64,000 bases of DNA from Caenorhabditis elegans. Lineage: Eukaryota > Nematoda > Chromadorea > Rhabditida > Rhabditidae. Location of the stretch: NCBI RefSeq assembly GCF_000002985.6, contig NC_003280.10, forward strand, positions 11,528,501-11,592,500, in the 5' to 3' direction. The notes beneath the pieces are model-generated. The model did not search any database, was not told where the DNA came from, and saw only the letters and a program-made list of their open reading frames with translations. Made by a program: the position numbers and the translations under genes. This document shows positions 1 through 9,785 of this stretch, piece by piece. The first letter of the stretch is position 1; each line of letters starts with the position of its first letter.

Positions 1-1533
1 CAAACTTTTGGGTGACAAAGTATCTTGGTGGACAAACAAAAATTACCGAAAACTGATGTAAGGAATAGTGAAATAGAGTCCTATGGACTATTAAACATGT
101 TCAGTAGGTGTATTCAGGACTGTCCGTCAAAATAAAAAAAAGTTTGTCAGACGAAGTTCGAACCTGGGACCTGTAGGATGCAAAGTTCGCTCACTACCAC
201 TACACCAGCTATGCGAAAGTCGGCGAGCCTCATCGAAGGCTATTATAAAACTTAGTTCGCACGAGTATGATCGACATTCAACAAACAGTAATATCTCTCA
301 ACAAGAATTTCTTCATGGAATTGAGGTCATTTGACTATTTTTATCGGTTTTTCAAGTTGAGCATAGGGTCTTTTAATTTTTTGAGCATAGAAAATCATGA
401 AAGCTGCCTGTTCCTTGTATCCTGGATCGAAATAGACGTATCTGGCCTAAAATATTTCCTGAAAAGTGATCATTTCATGTCCATCGTGAGTTTCTATGAA
501 TTTTGAGCTAGAAAGTCGAACAAAAATGTTAATATTGAATCGATAAATGGAAAAAAATAAAAAATAAATTTTAGGCCTAATCAAATTTTTTCCGGATATT
601 GTTTTTTTGTCATGATTATATGTTTTTAAATTTTTTATAATGTGTTTTATAATTAAATTCGTCATTATTTCCATCATAATGTCCTTTTCGATGCAGAATT
701 TGCATTAAATTTCATTGAAAGTTTCGTGCGTCAAATTGGATGCTTCATACGCAAACGCCAAAGTACGCAAACACCGACCGTATACCGTATTCATCGAAAC
801 GAATTAAATTTTTTGCAACATCTATTTTTCAGCTCGAACTGTTAAATTTTGCTTGAAATGAAGGAAATATTGACGAATTTTGTTATAAAACACATTATAA
901 AAAATTTAGAAACATATAATCATGACAAAAAAACAATATCCGGAGGAAATTTGATTAGGCCTAAAATTTATTTGTATTTGTTCCATTTTTCGATATAATA
1001 TTATCATTTTTGTTCAACTTTCTGGTTCAAAATACAGAGAAACACACGATAGACATGAAATGATCACTTTTCAGGAAATATTTTAGGCCAGATACGTCTA
1101 TTTCGATCCAGGATACAAGGAACAGGCAGCTTTCATGATTTTCTATGCTCAAAAAATTAAAAGACCCTATGCTCAACTTGAAAAACCGATAAAAATAGTC
1201 AAATGACCTCAATTCCATGAAGAAATTCTTGTTGAGAGATATTACTGTTTGTTGAATGTCGATCATACTCGTGCGAACTAAGTTTTATAATAGCCTTCGA
1301 TGAGGCTCGCCGACTTTCGCATAGCTGGTGTAGTGGTAGTGAGCGAACTTTGCATCCTACAGGTCCCAGGTTCGAACTTCGTCTGACAAACTTTTTTTTA
1401 TTTTGACGGACAGTCCTGAATACACCTACTGAACATGTTTAATAGTCCATAGGACTCTATTTCACTATTCCTTACATCAGTTTTCGGTAATTTTTGTTTG
1501 TCCACCAAGATACTTTGTCACCCAAAAGTTTGT
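1..1533. mobile_element. Large palindromic (fold-back) element, truncated by window edge
   Basis: The two halves are near-exact reverse complements around an axis near 767. The first bases (CAAACTTTTGGG) reappear inverted at 1522-1533. Identity is very high over roughly 1-525 and 1010-1533 and fades toward the middle (about 660/870). The right arm continues as TCATCGCGG, so the left end probably lies just outside the window. The 79-codon open frames at 267-506 and 1027-1266 are the same arm read in both orientations and are not convincing genes. No transposase is visible, so this is a non-autonomous fold-back or MITE-like element. Each arm carries a tRNA-like segment (separate entry). Confidence 0.85.
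1315..1399 (+). other. tRNA-like (Pol III promoter-like) segment in the palindrome arm
   Basis: Read on the plus strand, it has an A-box-like TGGTGTAGTGGTAG near 1326-1339, a B-box-like GGTTCGAACTT at 1369-1379 about 40 bases later, and a run of eight T at 1392-1399 where a Pol III terminator would sit. The T arm and acceptor stem pair poorly, so this is a degenerate tRNA-derived sequence and not a functional tRNA. The mirror copy is in the left arm on the minus strand at about 135-219. Confidence 0.55.
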
Positions 1534-1559
1534 CATCGCGGAGAATTTATCATTATTTG

Positions 1560-1960
1560 GTAGAAGCTGAAGGATCAGATCATCAGAAGGTACCCATGTG
1601 ATCCTTCGGATCGGAAGGATCAGATCATCAGGCAGAGCCTCATGTTCTTTTGGAGCTGAAGGATCAGAACATCAGGAAGAGCCTCGTGATCCTTTGGAGC
1701 TGAAGTATCAGACCATCAGGAGGTACCCTTACGATCCTTCTTATCTGAAGGATCAGAACATCAGAAGGTACCCATGTGATCCTTCGGAGCTGAAGAATCA
1801 GAACATCAGGAAGAGCCTCGTGATCCTTTGGAGCTGAAGGATCAGACCATCAGGAGGTACCCTTACGATCCTTCTTATCTGAAGGATCAGAACATCAGAA
1901 GGTACCCATGTGATCCTTCGGAGCTGAAGGATCAGACCATCAGGAAGAGCCTCACGATAT
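1560..1960. repeat. 44/45-bp minisatellite with three-unit higher-order pattern
   Basis: About nine tandem units built on CTGAAGGATCAGAACATCAG followed by a variable half. Three variants alternate: one ending in GAAGAGCCTCGTGATCCTTTGGAG (44 bp) and two containing GGTACCCTTACGATCC or GGTACCCATGTGATCC (45 bp). This gives a higher-order period near 134 bp. The open frames across it (15-residue repeats such as YLKDQNIRRYPCDPS) only reflect the near-multiple-of-three unit; there is no splice or start context for a gene. Confidence 0.85.
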
Positions 1961-2899
1961 TCCAAGTTAGTTGGACGTTTTACAGCTTTTCCCAAAAGAC
2001 CATCGTTCATACATTCAATTGTGAGGGAATTATAACCGATAATCGATTGAAAATTGCATTAAAAAACTTATTCCAGAAAAATGTGAACAAAAATTAGTTG
2101 AAAAATACATATAAAAATCTAGTTGAAAAAAAGGTTGTCACCAAAGATATGCCCCCCAAGATACACCCCAGTTTGTCTACTGGATACTTTGTCTCCTTGG
2201 ACACTATGCCCCCAAAGAACCTTTGCCACCAAAAAGTTTGTCATCTCGGAATGAAGGCCGAGGAGTTGAAAAATAAATTCCTTTTTTTTCTAAATTTACG
2301 TTTTTTCGAACAATTTTTTAGTTGATCAGATTGATTTATTGTTTGCAAGCTTTGCGATTTACTCCAAAAAACCGGTCTCGACACGACAATTTTTTGTTAA
2401 ATTCGAAAGAGTGTGCGCCTTTAAAGAGTACTGTAGGTAGTTTCCAATTTTTGGCATTTTTCAATGATTTTTGCTACACATTTTTTGATGTAACAGAAAT
2501 TCAGAAAAACTGAAAAACCAAAAATTTTCGATTTTTTTTTAAATTTAAAATACTGGAAAATTAAAAACGGAAAAACCAAAAATTTTCGGTTTTCGATTTT
2601 CCGGAATTTCTAAAAAAAAATTTCAAATTCTGTACATGCTGATGAAAAAACATAAGAAAACATATAATTTTCTTCTAAAAAAAGGAAAAATGGCGAAATT
2701 TTATAGCAATTTTTCAAAAAAAAAATTTCTTGTCGTTTTCCGATTTTCATAATAATCTAAAAATCGGGATTATTATTCGTTTTTCGAAATTTTAATCTTT
2801 TTTTTTCTATTTTTTTTTTAAAGAAAATGCTATGTTTTCTTATGTATTTTATCATCAAGATAGACAAAATTTAATAAAAATTTGAATTTTTGTCAATTT
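1961..2899. repeat. Gene-free repetitive stretch
   Basis: No gene is seen. At 2136-2250 there is a diverged relative of the end of the 1.5 kb palindrome (TTTGTCACCAAAG... AAAAGTTTGTCATC). At 2370-2440 lies one arm of the dispersed C. elegans repeat containing GTGTGCGCCTTTAAAGAGTACTGTAG. From about 2560 to 2880 is a weak AT-rich inverted repeat (ACATAAGAAAACATA at about 2650 against its inverse near 2835-2850). Confidence 0.55.
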
Positions 2900-5314
2900 T
2901 TAGAAAATTATTTTTCGGAAGACTTTTTTGCACAATTCCTTACTCATTGGTGAATGATGTTGTGGATTCATGGGTTGTTGATGTGAGTATTGTGGTTGTT
3001 GATGATGTGAATACATTGGCAAATGAGCCTGTGATGTCTGTGGTTGACCTCCACTGAGTTGCTGTCGAAGCTGTGATCCTTGATATTCTGGCTGATTTCC
3101 ACTGATCGGCTGGGAAGACGATGGTCCTGTTGAACTTGGTGCAGTCGTCATTGGGGCTGATGATGGAGGAGCTGGAGCCATTGTTCGTTGAGATCGGATT
3201 CCTTCTCCAGTTAATATTGATTTTACGATTTTCGCCGTCTCGTCTCGGTTGTATGTTGGCTGAAATAATTGGATTATGCGGTGACTGGCATATAATTTGG
3301 AATTTGAAATTTGGTGTTTTTGTTTTTCAATTTTTCTGTGGTGGCAAATAAAATATGTAATTTCCGTATGACAATCCGAGTTTTTGAATCAAAAATTAAT
3401 ATGAAACTGTAACAAAAATGATCGGTCGATCATTTTCCTACATATTTGTATTAATTTTTGATTCAAAAACTTGGATTTTCATACAGAAATTAATGTTCTG
3501 TACGTCCGACATTTCCCTGTGATTCAATCAATTCTGGCCACTGATCAGTTAGCCGAACACCGTCTCAGTTTCTCGACCTCTCTCAGGCTTATAGCAATCA
3601 AGATAACTCTCTCCGTCTCCAACTTTCGTCCCATTCGCTTTCTCTTTTCCAATCAGATCTTATCGTTATGATGAAGATTCACTAGCTCTACGCGTTTCAG
3701 GTCAATCAAAAGACGGTGTAGTAGGTCGCCGATTGATATGGAAATGACTTGAAACGTCGTAAAATCATTGGGGATAGGGTTTCGTCATTTTGGGAAGAGG
3801 AATTCGAATTTTTACTTTGGGAGAGTTTTTGGGTTTTTGGTTAAGCAGAAGCCAAAACAAGCGAACTTTTTATTCCATATTTAAATAGTTTTTATTGCAT
3901 TAATTCGTTGATTTAGGCACATTTTAAGTCTGTAGGCAAAAATTAGCAAAATTGAATGCCTATTGACTTGAAATCTATCTAAATAAATTTATTAAAACAA
4001 GATAAACTATTGAAAAATGTAATGCAGGATGATAACTCCAAAAATTTATATTAAAGTTACCGCGACAAGGAAAAGTTAAATTTATTTTATATTTTGGCAA
4101 AATTTGGTACTTTTTTTTGTTTAATTTCAACCTGCAATTAAAAAATTTTAAATTCTGCTCGGTTGGAGCCGTTTTTTGTTTTCCTCTGTGCTCGGCATTC
4201 AAAGGCAACTTCCTGCCACACTTTGGCAACTTATTTAGTGCCACTAAAATAAGTTGCCGAATTGCTGGCAGGAAGTTGCCGAGTTGTTGGCAGGAAGTTG
4301 CCACGTAGTGGCAGCAAGTGGGAAAAAACGCTCAGAAACATCTAAATGTTAGCAGGAATGTGCAAAAGTTTGGCAGGAAGTTGCAAGTAAGCAAAGTTTG
4401 GCAGAAAGTTGCCATAAAATGGCAGGAAGTTGCCTCTGAATGCCGAGGAGCGTTTTTTCCCACTTGCTGCCACTACGCGACAACTTCCTGCCAACAACTC
4501 GGCAACTTCCTGCCAGCAATTCGGCAACTTATTTTAGTGGCACTAAATAAGTTGCCAAAGTGTGGCAGGAAGTTGCCTCTGAATGCCGAGTGAGAGATCA
4601 AAAAAATAATGTTCCAGAACATAAAAACAGATTTTTTCAGAACCAAATTTGTGCATTTTTTGAATATTTTTGTCAACTTTGAGTTGATATAAAATTCACT
4701 TTTTCAATGGCAGCTTCCGTGTGCATCCTATCAACACTGTTCAAATGATTAATCAATCCTTCGATATTTTTGTTGTACGCGGCAATTTGTCTGACCACCA
4801 GATCCGCACTCTTCGCACTTCTCTCGCCGTCAAGCATTCCTTCTTCGTTTTCCATTTCTGGATTCGGTTTTGTTCTCAAATATTCTGGAACTAGAGCGTG
4901 ATTCCATGACATCACACGTCCTTGAGTAGCTCTCTGAAATATTGGTTAAATTTTAAAAAAACAATTAAAAATAAAAAAATTTACTTGAAGTGTTTCATCT
5001 GGTTCGTATTGCAATCTCTGTGTCACAAGTACATGAGATCTCAGGAATTGCCCATAATCTTCGTGGCCGTGAGGCATTCCACTTTTTCGGACCGATGACT
5101 GTAAGCTCGACATGAAGGATGCCAACGTGGAAAACTTTTCGAGCATCAGCGGCCACGGGCACTTTTCTTGCAAATCGAGCATTTGTAGGAGCTCTTCGAT
5201 GATTTTCTTGGCGTCCGTCACTCTTTTGATCATCATATCCGTAGCTTGTGCGATTTTCTCAGGCTCGCCTTGGTAATTCGAAGTCACCGGAGGAGGTGGA
5301 TTTGGATACTCCAT
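2900..5314 (-). CDS. mdt-8: Mediator complex subunit 8 (MED8)
   Basis: Encodes a head-module subunit of Mediator, the nuclear coactivator that bridges transcription factors and RNA polymerase II. Exons: 5314-4985, 4933-4700, 3259-2900. The first exon holds an N-terminal helical region from MEYPNPPPP. The second holds [18 protein letters not shown], which closely matches the MED8 signature (VPDYLRTKPDPEVE in human). The third begins [20 protein letters not shown], corresponding to the human KQTFNPTDTNAL... segment, then becomes a Pro/Ser/Gln/His-rich tail. The start ATG follows an acceptor (TTGTTCAG), suggesting trans-splicing. Intron 2 is 1.44 kb and contains two inverted repeats. A weak donor near 2945 could splice the last few residues differently. 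The gene lies 216 bp behind the upstream small gene, which fits an operon. Confidence 0.9.
3357..3492. repeat. Short inverted repeat (MITE-like) in mdt-8 intron 2
   Basis: Arms of about 50-55 bp: AATTTCCGTATGACAATCCG at the left and its diverged inverse ending ATTTTCATACAGAAATT at the right. Both contain GAGTTTTTGAATCAAAAATTAAT or its complement, around a spacer containing GATCGGTCGATC. Confidence 0.75.
4185..4596. repeat. Long palindrome with internal GGCAGGAAGTTGCC repeats (mdt-8 intron 2)
   Basis: Arms of about 145 bp (4185-4331 and 4448-4596) are almost perfect inverted copies, running from CTCGGCATTC to CCCACTTGCTGCCACTA. Inside each arm the motif GGCAGGAAGTTGCC recurs at near-regular spacing, and more copies fill the 115 bp between the arms. 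Open frames crossing it are not genes. This is a typical C. elegans palindromic repeat. Confidence 0.85.
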
Positions 5315-5530
5315 CTGAACAAGGATTGATATTTTAGATTTTAGAAAACAAAATCATGTAATAAAGATAAAAATAGTGGTCAATACCATGAGTAATGCAG
5401 AAATAAAAAATCAAACATTTTTTTAAAATGAGATTCAATAATTTATTCAACCCGATTCGTTAATTATGAAAGGTTTTAAGTTCTGATCATGAATAGTATT
5501 TACAAAATTATGTTTATAATTTTTACAGCG

Positions 5531-5977
5531 TTATTTCGGTCTTCTAGATTCCTCGATGCCTCTCAAAAATTCTTCCTGATCAAATGAAATCGGAATCAAA
5601 TTGTTATATTGTGCAGTTTTCACATTCACTTCGTTTGCTGCTTTCTGCATTGCGGCTTGTTCGATATACCGCTTATTCGTCTCGAGAAGCGCTTTCACAA
5701 CTTGTGCGTTTGAATTTCCACTTGGAATTCCTGAAAATAGCTGAATTTTTTAAAGTAAAATAACGTTTTTGATTCAAAAAAACAACTCACTAGCACTGGG
5801 AATTGAGTTCGAGCTTGTGTTCGGCGTGCTCGGAGCACTTGGCGTTTCCATTTGTGGATTGTAATTCGGATTTTTTCTTAAAAACGACTCGTAAAAGTTC
5901 GGTGGCAGCGGAACGTGAGTTTCCGTGGAAGGGCGAAGGAATTCCTGGAATTTATTGCAATCCTCCGCAAGATCCAT
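5531..5977 (-). CDS. Small uncharacterised protein upstream of mdt-8
   Basis: Two exons, 5977-5791 and 5730-5531, give 128 residues: an acidic start MDLAEDCNKFQEFLRP, a Pro/Ser/Thr/Asn-rich middle (METPSAPSTPNTSSNS), and a helical C terminus with NAQVVKALLETNKRYIEQAA. The ATG sits two bases behind a TTTCAG acceptor, a trans-splice context. It lies 216 bp before mdt-8 on the same strand, so the two may share an operon. I do not recognise the family. No signal peptide, membrane segment or catalytic motif is visible; a nuclear or scaffold role would be a guess. Confidence 0.75.
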
Positions 5978-6117
5978 GTCTGAAATTGATTCAAGAATAA
6001 TTTTGGAGCAGAAATTAACATTTTAAACAATAATAAGCAAGAAAAAAGGAGAAAAATTAATAAATTGAAGCGAAAATTCGACTTGTTTTCCGGTTTTCCA
6101 CTTTTTCCTCCAAAATA

Positions 6118-6508
6118 TTAGAGGCCCCACGAAAAGGGGAGCAGAACGAAAAGGGGATCTGCAAAAAGGGGATCTGCGAAAAGGGGAGATACGAAAAGGG
6201 GAGATACGAAAAGGGGAGCAACGAAAAGGGGATCTGGCACTGTGCCAAACGCTATTTTTCTCAAAGAAAACAATACAACGATGCTCCGATGTTACGCGTC
6301 GCGTGTTGTTAAGCGTATCTTCTAGAAGAAAATTTCAAAAATCAACGTGCGTTGCGTGAGAAAAATTGCGTTTTGTGCGTTTGGCACAGTGCCAGCTCCC
6401 CTTTTCGTTGCTCCCCTTTTCGTATCTCCCCTTTTCGTATCTCCCCTTTTCGCAGATCCCCTTTTTGCAGATCCCCTTTTCGTTCTGCTCCCCTCGTGGG
6501 GCCTCAAA
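6118..6508. repeat. Palindrome with tandem GAAAAGGGGA units
   Basis: Left arm 6121-6250 and right arm 6382-6506 are inverted copies, from GAGGCCCCACGAAAAGG to GGCACTGTGCCAAAC. Each arm is largely tandem units of about 17 bp containing ACGAAAAGGGGA. It lies in the spacer between two minus-strand genes. The open frames here (KRGDTKRGDTKRG or SPFRISPFRISPFR) are repeat translations, not proteins. Confidence 0.85.
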
Positions 6509-6788
6509 TAATATTGTCAATGGAGCGCAGTTGCGCACACCGAAATACGCACGAAATTTGAAATTGGCAGGCCTAGAAAGTCTGGATTTAAAATATTTAT
6601 GCATATTAACCTGAGTTTCGGCATGTTTAGATAAATTTAGATTAAAATTTATTAAATAAAAATATTTAAAATTTATTAAATTCAACATTATCTTTAATTT
6701 TACAGAAATAAAAACCAAAAAACCAACGAAGTGTAACTTTTCGACAATAAATATTTATAAATTATTCAATTAATTGGAAATCTATTTA

Positions 6789-7608
6789 TCACATCTCATC
6801 GTGAACAAGCACATGGCTAAACAATGCCTCGACTTTATCCACCCATCCTGGATTTTTCCTGTTGAAAATCTTCAAATCCTTCATAGTCTGCTCAATTGCC
6901 TTAACAGCCTTTTCCCTTTTCACATCCTTCGTCAATTCCTCAACCATCGCCTCTACAAGTTGTGATCGTGAGGCCCCTTCAACGAATTTCTTGTCCAATA
7001 CATCTCTGAGCTGAAAAATAAGTCCCTTTATTCATGTGCACCACCTGCCACTCATTCATTTTAGATCCTAATCCTGTATTTCTCTCTCTCTCTCACTAAT
7101 CGTCCCGTCATATCTGACCCACTATAATGAGGGGACCACCACTTTGCCCCAGATTTCGTAATGAGCCAACATACACTAGGCCCTGTTCTAGCACCCCCAT
7201 TGTGCATGGGAGACACATCGTCTGTTGGTTCGGGTCAGCTGAGATGACGTGGCAGATGACGTCATGTTTGTTCTCTAGCAGATCCCTATCGTAAAATACC
7301 GTTCTTTGTTCGTTTATGAGCACTTCTTGGGAAACAAGAAGAATATTAGAGAATATTGGATTTTAGGAAATTTCTTGACCCTAATAATATGTATCTCATG
7401 GGGCTAATTACGAAAGATTTAGAGCTCACTAAAGCAGATGTGGATAAGCTGGAACTATAGTCAATTCTCACGAGATATTATTATTAGCTTACTCGTTGAA
7501 TTTGATGCCGTGTTAGGTAGAAGCCGAGAACACGATGAACCTTGGAAGTTATGTAGTCGAGTTTTCTGGAAGAAAAAGTATATATAGTTTGATAAAAAGT
7601 TACGTCAT
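6789..7608 (-). CDS. Small uncharacterised helical protein (5' exon tentative)
   Basis: Two exons are well supported: 7565-7493 (KLDYITSKVHRVLGFYLTRH) and 7010-6789 (LRDVLDKKFVEG... to FSHVLVHDEM stop), joined in frame through GTAAGC and a TTTTTCAG acceptor. The start is less sure. An ATG at 7608 with donor ATGAC|GTAACT would join in the right phase and give 99 residues, but the intron would be only 38 bp. The protein is soluble, charged and predicted helical; I recognise no family. The 480 bp intron (7011-7492) contains a GC-richer stretch at 7110-7320 of unknown origin. It may be the first gene of the operon leading to mdt-8. Confidence 0.65.
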
Positions 7609-7794
7609 AAGTTATTGGTCCCGAGTGTGTACACTAGAAACTTGCGCAATCAGTTGGTCAGGTGGTCTAGGACCTTTACATGTAATATAATTCATTGGTT
7701 TGTTGCTCTAGATCTCAAAGAATATGGTTTTCCTGCTGAGAAACAAAATTTTTTTTTCAAATGTTCGCGATATTATACGATTTTTTTGCGCTGA

Positions 7795-8215
7795 AAAATA
7801 CGGTATCCGGACTCGACACGACAGTTTTTCAATAAATTCGGAAAGGTACATATGCGCCTTTGAAGAGTACTGTAATTTTAAACATTTGTTGATGCAGTAA
7901 ATATTCTCACGGATTTTTAGAGGTTTTTTTTTGAATATTTATACAGTTATATTAGAGTTAAAAAAATAAATCTATTTTTATCGAAATTTATGAAAAATCT
8001 ACTCCCCAGAAACAAAGTTTGAATTTACTTAAAATGTATGTGCGCCTTTTTAAATTCAACAAAAATTTATCAAATTTTGTCTTTTTAATCACTTTTACTT
8101 TTTTTTCGAAAAAAAAAAAAACTTTAAAAACACCGAAAATTAAAATTTTTAATTACCGTAATCCTTTAAAGGCGCACACCTCTTTTTCGCAATCATAAAA
8201 ATTTACAGGCACAGA
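7795..8215. repeat. Dispersed inverted-repeat element (CGCCTTTAAAGAGTACTGTAG family), diverged
   Basis: The left end at 7795-7885 reads CGGTATCCGGACTCGACACG, then GCGCCTTTGAAGAGTACTGTA. The inverse (TACCGTAATCCTTTAAAGGC) begins at about 8153. The same family recurs at 2370-2440, 35160-35250, 46735-47140, 55925-56190, 62640-62700 and 63213-63400. The rest of 7610-8800 shows no gene. Confidence 0.65.
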
Positions 8216-8961
8216 ATTTCCTACTGTAACGTGTTTTCTCGATAGAAACGTTTCTCCAAATCGAAATTTTTATTAGCAATCATCAATTCGTCATGTTTCT
8301 GTGCTGGAGCACATTGTTATGCAGTGCTCATGAATATTCACAGTTGAAAATCGAATTTTTTTTTCTTATTTTTATTAACTTCTCTCCTCACTCAAGTGCA
8401 ATCTCATTTCGGCGGAACGATGAAAGCGGACTCGTTTGAAACGGATTACACTGCTGGCTGGCTCCATCTTTTTTATTTCTGGTTTTTTTCCCGACACGGG
8501 AGGTCATCCGTCCACGTCTTCAATCTTATTCGCTTCTCCTTCTATCTATCTCTCTTCCAAAAAAATGGAACAGATTGTCCGCCTTCTACTTTCCGCATGC
8601 GCCTATTCTAGACATCGAGAAGAAGCGAGAGAATCCGAAAAACTCCGCCGTCCGGCGCCTAGCGTTCATCCCGTCGCATCCAATTTCCTTCACCCCTGTC
8701 TCCAGTCTCTAATCTGTGTTTCCCAGACCTTCTCCTTCTTCTTCTCCCCTCTTTCTTCCCTTTCTTTTCTACGATTCCTAGACCTGCCCGGTTGACCATC
8801 GGGCCCACCATTTATCGAGCGCGTCCGTCTGTTCGTTGCTGTGAGCGCGCGCGCGCGAGCGCACACTGCACACCATTTGACCGCAACGAGCCGAGAGAGT
8901 GTGTGAAATGAAGAGACGCCGAGTGGACACGTTGCTCTACACCAAACGCGCTACACCAAAT

Positions 8962-9001
8962 GGGCGGAGACCCAATGGTGCACCAAGTCAGCAGTATAAA
9001 A
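8962..9001 (+). promoter_or_regulatory. Core promoter of the mir-35-41 primary transcript
   Basis: GGGCGG at 8962-8967, CCAAT at 8972-8976 and TATAAAA at 8995-9001 are stacked about 130 bp upstream of the first hairpin on the same strand, so initiation would be expected near 9025-9032. A CG-alternating tract lies just upstream (8841-8862). This is an unusually canonical promoter for a worm gene. The link to the cluster is by position. Confidence 0.65.
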
Positions 9002-9125
9002 GGAATGGAAATGGTCCATTCAGTCATCAGTTGTTTTTTTATTTTCTCTTTTCTCCCATCACTTTCTCCCTTCTTCCCCTCTCCTAATTTCCATTCCCAA
9101 CTATTATTCTCGGATCAGATCGAGC

Positions 9126-9192
9126 CATTGCTGGTTTCTTCCACAGTGGTACTTTCCATTAGAACTATCACCGGGTGGAAACTAGCAGTGGC
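9126..9192 (+). ncRNA. mir-35: microRNA precursor mir-35
   Basis: The hairpin has its 5' arm at about 9126-9150 (GCTGGTTTCTTCCACAGTGG) pairing with the 3' arm. The mature miRNA on the 3' arm, 9168-9189, begins with seed TCACCGGGTGG and matches C. elegans miR-35 as I know it. It is the first member of the embryonically essential miR-35 family cluster, which acts with Argonaute proteins to repress targets through the CACCGGG seed. Confidence 0.95.
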
Positions 9193-9229
9193 TCGATCTT
9201 TTCCACTTGCTCCACCGCTGTCGGGGAAC

Positions 9230-9297
9230 CGCGCCAATTTTCGCTTCAGTGCTAGACCATCCAAAGTGTCTATCACCGGGTGAAAATTCGCATGGGT
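9230..9297 (+). ncRNA. mir-36: microRNA precursor mir-36
   Basis: The 5' arm from 9231 (CGCCAATTTTCGCTTCAGTG) pairs with the 3' arm. The mature sequence is at 9273-9294, starting TCACCGGGTGAAAATTC, as in C. elegans miR-36. Its seed is shared with the other six hairpins. Confidence 0.95.
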
Positions 9298-9345
9298 CCC
9301 CGACGCGGAAAGATAAAATATCTTAAAATCGATTCTAGAAACCCT

Positions 9346-9418
9346 TGGACCAGTGTGGGTGTCCGTTGCGGTGCTACATTCTCTAATCTGTATCACCGGG
9401 TGAACACTTGCAGTGGTC
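9346..9418 (+). ncRNA. mir-37: microRNA precursor mir-37
   Basis: 5' arm near 9351-9376 (GTGTGGGTGTCCGTTGCGG). The mature 3' arm is at 9393-9414, starting TCACCGGGTGAACACTT, as in C. elegans miR-37. Confidence 0.95.
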
Positions 9419-9440
9419 CTCGTGGTTTCTCTGTGAGCCA

Positions 9441-9518
9441 GGTCCTGTTCCGGTTTTTTCCGTGGTGATAACGCATCCAAAAGTCTCTATCACCGGGAGA
9501 AAAACTGGAGTAGGACCT
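9441..9518 (+). ncRNA. mir-38: microRNA precursor mir-38
   Basis: 5' arm 9441-9470 (GGTCCTGTTCCGGTTTTTTC). The mature 3' arm is at 9490-9511, starting TCACCGGGAGAAAAACT, as in C. elegans miR-38. It is the one member with A instead of T at position 9. Confidence 0.95.
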
Positions 9519-9594
9519 GTGACTCATTCCGATTTCTGGAGTTTTCCCCTACATTCTACCATTCAGCTACTGATTATTGAATTCCTGATATACC

Positions 9595-9670
9595 GAGAGC
9601 CCAGCTGATTTCGTCTTGGTAATAAGCTCGTCATTGAGATTATCACCGGGTGTAAATCAGCTTGGCTCTG
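9595..9670 (+). ncRNA. mir-39: microRNA precursor mir-39
   Basis: 5' arm from about 9596 (GAGAGCCCAGCTGATTTCG). The mature 3' arm is at 9643-9664, starting TCACCGGGTGTAAATCA, as in C. elegans miR-39, the sequence commonly used as a spike-in control. Confidence 0.95.
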
Positions 9671-9684
9671 GTGTCTCCGAACCT

Positions 9685-9775
9685 CCTGTCCGCACCTCAG
9701 TGGATGTATGCCATGATGATAAGATATCAGAAATCCTATCACCGGGTGTACATCAGCTAAGGTGCGGGTACAGGT
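9685..9775 (+). ncRNA. mir-40: microRNA precursor mir-40
   Basis: Long stem from CCTGTCCGCACCTCAG (about 9686) pairing with CTAAGGTGCGGGTACAGG. The mature 3' arm is at 9739-9760, starting TCACCGGGTGTACATCA, as in C. elegans miR-40. Confidence 0.95.
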
Positions 9776-9785
9776 GCATTTGATA

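Noticed and set aside
267-506. 79-codon ORF repeated at 1027-1266
   Set aside because: It is the same palindrome arm in both orientations; no splice, codon or homology support.
1315-1399. Functional tRNA gene
   Set aside because: A and B boxes are present, but acceptor and T stems do not pair properly.
1560-1960. CRISPR-like array
   Set aside because: Units are contiguous tandem variants without unique spacers, in a eukaryotic genome.
1598-2097. ORFs with 15-residue repeats (DPSYLKDQNIRRYP)
   Set aside because: Direct translation of the 44/45 bp minisatellite; frame shifts where the 44 bp unit occurs.
6322-6614. Arg/Lys-Gly and Ser-Pro repeat ORFs
   Set aside because: Translations of the tandem GAAAAGGGGA palindrome on both strands.
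7108-7323. 71-codon minus-strand ORF (SGGPLIIVGQI)
   Set aside because: Lies in an intron of the small gene, no splice support and no recognised family; may be old repeat sequence.
8436-8795. 119-codon plus-strand ORF upstream of mir-35
   Set aside because: Pyrimidine-rich sequence giving Ser/Leu/Phe-rich translation; no acceptor/donor context or recognisable domain.
9115-9480. 121-codon minus-strand ORF across mir-35 to mir-38
   Set aside because: Open by chance opposite the hairpins (repeated HPVI from the shared seed); no exon signals.
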